6,621 bases of DNA. It comes from Microcaldota archaeon (GTDB taxonomy: Archaea > Micrarchaeota > Micrarchaeia > Micrarchaeales > Micrarchaeaceae). The translations under genes were made by a program, and so were the position numbers. Below, piece after piece: positions 4,955-6,621 of this stretch; position 1 is the stretch's first letter, and each line of letters opens with the position of its first letter. The notes beneath the pieces were generated by a model. It searched no databases. It saw only the letters and a program-made list of their open reading frames with translations, and was not told the DNA's origin. Where the stretch lies: NCBI GenBank assembly GCA_021829015.1, contig JAJZOJ010000021.1, forward strand, positions 1 to 6,621. Direction: 5' to 3'.

Positions 4955-5284
4955 ATGCCTGAGAAGACGATAAACCACAGGGGAAACGAGGGCAATAAGT
5001 CTGGCATGGCAACTTCGCTGGCCAGGGTTAGGGAGACTGCCGCAAAGGCATTCGACAAGCCGTATGTTGCCCCTGCGATTTCAGCCGTATCGCTTGGCGC
5101 GCTGTACGGGACCATATCATATTACAACATGCACCACCTCTCAGTCTATGCTGCCAACGGGAAAATAGCAATAGGCGTCGGCGTGGCCGCATTCTACGGA
5201 CTTTTGGATTCGTCAGCGGTAACCATGGAGCGGCTCGGAAAGTTCCTGAGGAAAAATCATACATCCAGCAAGACGACGCAGTGA
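4955..5284 (+). CDS. Small two-helix membrane protein, unrecognised
   Basis: The 109-residue protein has a hydrophilic, basic N-terminus (1-36), a hydrophobic segment near 37-57 (YVAPAISAVSLGALYGTISY), a short loop, a second hydrophobic segment near 70-88 (KIAIGVGVAAFYGLLDSSA) and a basic C-terminal tail. With positive charge at both ends, both termini are expected in the cytoplasm (helical hairpin). I know no family for it. GTGAT with a three-base spacer and a TATA box with near-leaderless spacing support ATG 4955 over the in-frame Met at 5006. The next gene starts four bases after the stop and has the same size and topology, so the pair probably forms one operon and may make a hetero-oligomer. 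Confidence 0.7.
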   Translation: MPEKTINHRGNEGNKSGMATSLARVRETAAKAFDKPYVAPAISAVSLGALYGTISYYNMHHLSVYAANGKIAIGVGVAAFYGLLDSSAVTMERLGKFLRKNHTSSKTTQ

Positions 5285-5288
5285 TATC

Positions 5289-5591
5289 ATGACATCAAGA
5301 ACCGCCAAGAACGTTGCGCCTGTGCGCAACAAGACTCCAGAGGATCTGAAGTTGCTGCGCAAGAACTTTGCGCATTCGCTCGCTTTCGGGGCGTTTGCAT
5401 TCGCGGCAGACAAGGGAACCGCTTTTTACCTTGCGCATAACATGTCCATGCGCTCCCTTGACGGGGCAATGGTCGTTTCAGGCGTTGCGATATCAGTGGT
5501 CGCAGCTACTTATTCGTTGTATGGGTCACTGCACAACGCCCGCAAGCTCATGAGGAAAGCAGACGAATCTAAAAATACCCAACGGCCTTAA
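5289..5591 (+). CDS. Second small two-helix membrane protein, unrecognised
   Basis: The 100-residue protein has a basic N-terminus, a hydrophobic stretch near 27-48 (AHSLAFGAFAFAADKGTAFY, with a buried Asp-Lys pair at 41-42), a short loop with NMSMRS, a second hydrophobic stretch near 58-80 (MVVSGVAISVVAATYSLYGS) and a basic tail containing RKLMRK. The layout repeats that of the preceding gene, whose tail has GKFLRK, so the two may be ancient duplicates, although overall identity is low. GTGAT at 5281-5285 overlaps the previous stop codon and lies three bases before the ATG, which points to translational coupling. The Asp-Lys pair inside a membrane segment is unusual and could form a functional or helix-packing contact. 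No family recognised. Confidence 0.7.
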   Translation: MTSRTAKNVAPVRNKTPEDLKLLRKNFAHSLAFGAFAFAADKGTAFYLAHNMSMRSLDGAMVVSGVAISVVAATYSLYGSLHNARKLMRKADESKNTQRP

Positions 5592-5592
5592 T

Positions 5593-5601
5593 GATAAATA
5601 G
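5593..5601 (+). promoter_or_regulatory. Possible TATA box before the second alpha-repeat gene
   Basis: GATAAATAG is identical to the nine-base box at 862-870. Its centre is only about 22 bases before ATG 5619, so transcription would start at or just after the ATG. That is tight even for a leaderless RNA, and the gene may instead be read from the upstream operon. Confidence 0.35.
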
Positions 5602-5618
5602 CAAACCAGGGCGTACTG

Positions 5619-5990
5619 ATGTTTTGGCCGAATTTCAATCATGGGGGCAGCAGACTGCTTTGGAGGGCGGAAAGGGCAACCTCTCCTTCAGAACTGAATG
5701 ACCTCGCCAGAAGGGCTGTAAGCAAGAAAGACTACAGGCTTCTCGTCAATGTTGCGGGCAATGAGAATACGCCTCCATGGGCAATCGACATAATCGCGGA
5801 GTACGTAGACAAGCCATGGCCCAAACAGTGGCTGCGCGACAATTCCTGCGAGGAGGTAATAAACGGGGAGCTTATGCGTGTCGACGCCCGCACGTATTTC
5901 AAGCTGATAAGGGGAATCATAGCAAAGCACCCGAATACCGCTCCAGGAGGCCCGGCAGACCGCCTAAGGCAGCGCATACTGCGGAACTGA
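5619..5990 (+). CDS. Second alpha-helical LRV-like repeat protein, unrecognised
   Basis: The 123-residue protein contains three short alpha-repeat units: 13-30 (LLWRAERATSPSELNDLA), 41-60 (LLVNVAGNENTPPWAIDIIA) and 97-115 (IRGIIAKHPNTAPGGPADR). The N-x-N-T-P-P element followed by an aliphatic helix is the hallmark of leucine-rich-repeat-variant proteins, and the same signature appears in the gene at 4411. Tryptophans at 3, 15, 54, 67 and 71 are frequent. No signal peptide or membrane segment is seen, so it is probably a cytoplasmic binding protein. No clear ribosome-binding site precedes ATG 5619 and no other in-frame Met occurs until residue 86. The gap of 27 bases to the membrane-protein gene allows co-transcription. 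Function unknown. Confidence 0.7.
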   Translation: MFWPNFNHGGSRLLWRAERATSPSELNDLARRAVSKKDYRLLVNVAGNENTPPWAIDIIAEYVDKPWPKQWLRDNSCEEVINGELMRVDARTYFKLIRGIIAKHPNTAPGGPADRLRQRILRN

Positions 5991-6025
5991 GGCGTGAAGA
6001 CCTCAACCGCGCCGCATGGAGAAAC

Positions 6026-6036
6026 TTTAAATAAAT
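6026..6036 (+). promoter_or_regulatory. TATA box for the reductase gene
   Basis: TTTAAATAAAT follows a purine-rich GAGAAAC that suits a BRE. Predicted transcription start is near 6056, about 16 bases before ATG 6072. Confidence 0.6.
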
Positions 6037-6071
6037 AGCTGACAGAATAATACTACCTGTCTTATACTTTA

Positions 6072-6621
6072 ATGTCAGTGCTTAGCATGCAGGATAATTA
6101 CGATATAATTGTTGCAGGTTCGGGGCTTTCCGGCTCGCTCGCGGCAGCCATGGCCGCAAAGGCCGGCGCAAAGGTCCTGCTCCTCGACAGAAACAAGGAA
6201 GCGGAGGTTGGGAAGAAGACCAACTGGGGGTGGACCTGCGGGGACGCGGTAGCGGAGTCGCACCTTGAATACATAAGGAAGAAGGTGGACCTTAGGTTCT
6301 CGAAGCCCGAACTGGACCTGAAGGTCGACGGGGTAGTGGCGCTTTCGCCGAACCTGCAGAGCAGGTTCCTGTTCGACGGAGAGGGATACGTGCTCGACAG
6401 GCCAGCATTCGAGCGCAAGCTGCTGAAGCATGCGCTGGATTCCGGCGCGGAATACGTAAGCGAATTCGAGGTCGAGGGCCCGTTGATGAACGAGAACTCC
6501 ATTTCAGGCATATTCGGGAAGGACAAGAACAAGGAGCACAAGGAGATACATTCAAAGATAGTCATAGACGCGCTGGGAATAGCCACGACCCTAAGGAGGA
6601 AGCTGCCGGTCAACCCTTACG
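6072..6621 (+). CDS. Geranylgeranyl reductase family flavoprotein, 3' truncated
   Basis: The first 183 residues are present and the frame is still open at the window's end; complete family members are about 390-460 residues. The N-terminus is an FAD-binding Rossmann fold: YDIIVAGSGLSGSLAA with GxGxxG at 16-21, then VLLLDR with Asp39 for the ribose. It continues with TCGDAV (55-60), GYVLDRPAFERKLL, a GAEY turn and DALGIATTLRRKLP, all matching the archaeal geranylgeranyl reductase pattern. These enzymes saturate the isoprenoid chains of archaeal ether lipids, using FAD at the membrane surface. No strong ribosome-binding site precedes ATG 6072, and an alternative ATG five codons later (6087) is possible. 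Other flavoproteins of the same superfamily cannot be fully excluded without the C-terminal half. Confidence 0.85.
   Translation, partial: MSVLSMQDNYDIIVAGSGLSGSLAAAMAAKAGAKVLLLDRNKEAEVGKKTNWGWTCGDAVAESHLEYIRKKVDLRFSKPELDLKVDGVVALSPNLQSRFLFDGEGYVLDRPAFERKLLKHALDSGAEYVSEFEVEGPLMNENSISGIFGKDKNKEHKEIHSKIVIDALGIATTLRRKLPVNPY

Noticed and set aside
4971..5010. Later in-frame Met (5006) as start of the first membrane protein
   Set aside because: ATG 4955 has both GTGAT at the correct spacing and a promoter at near-leaderless distance; 5006 has neither.
6098..6613. Minus-strand open frame of 171 residues opposite the reductase
   Set aside because: The plus-strand frame matches a flavoprotein family along its whole length; the minus frame is a Ser/Phe-rich shadow.

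Overview
The window looks archaeal, from a compact genome. Supporting signs are TATA-box promoters such as TTTATATAT, TTTAAATA and ATAAATAG about 25-30 bases before the expected transcription starts, short leaders, GGTGA/GTGAT ribosome-binding sites, a tRNA gene without encoded CCA, a PAC2-type proteasome chaperone and a geranylgeranyl-reductase-type flavoprotein of the ether-lipid pathway. Heavy use of ATA (Ile) and AGG (Arg), the Cys-paired kelch-like surface protein and the many small unrecognised proteins suggest a DPANN-type archaeon, perhaps Micrarchaeota. That placement is an inference from style, not a database match.

Layout. Positions 2-844 hold the 3' end of a secreted-looking protein of tandem kelch-like repeats with paired cysteines and many N-glycosylation sequons. 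Positions 911-2533 encode an aldehyde dehydrogenase of the 1-pyrroline-5-carboxylate dehydrogenase type, followed after 8 bases by a DUF192 protein (2542-2973), probably in one operon. Converging on these is a 74-residue basic protein made of two copies of one repeat (3269-3045, minus strand), with a strong hairpin plus T-tract terminator. A divergent promoter region with a perfect 14-bp palindrome separates it from a PAC2 protein (3427-4170) that ends in an HbYX-like tail. Three bases later comes a tRNA-Leu(UAA) whose D-loop is about 19 bases too long, a candidate for a non-canonical intron.

Positions 4411-5990 form a cassette of four small genes I cannot name: an alpha-repeat protein, two consecutive two-helix membrane proteins, and a second alpha-repeat protein with the same repeat signature. 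The first and second transcription units of the cassette start with the same 14-base promoter string. The window ends inside a geranylgeranyl-reductase-family gene (6072 onward).

Functional links. The dehydrogenase would oxidise glutamate semialdehyde to glutamate. The PAC2 protein would act on proteasome assembly. The reductase would saturate isoprenoid membrane-lipid chains. The strongest candidate for something undescribed is the 4411-5990 cassette. The tRNA D-loop insertion is the clearest molecular oddity.
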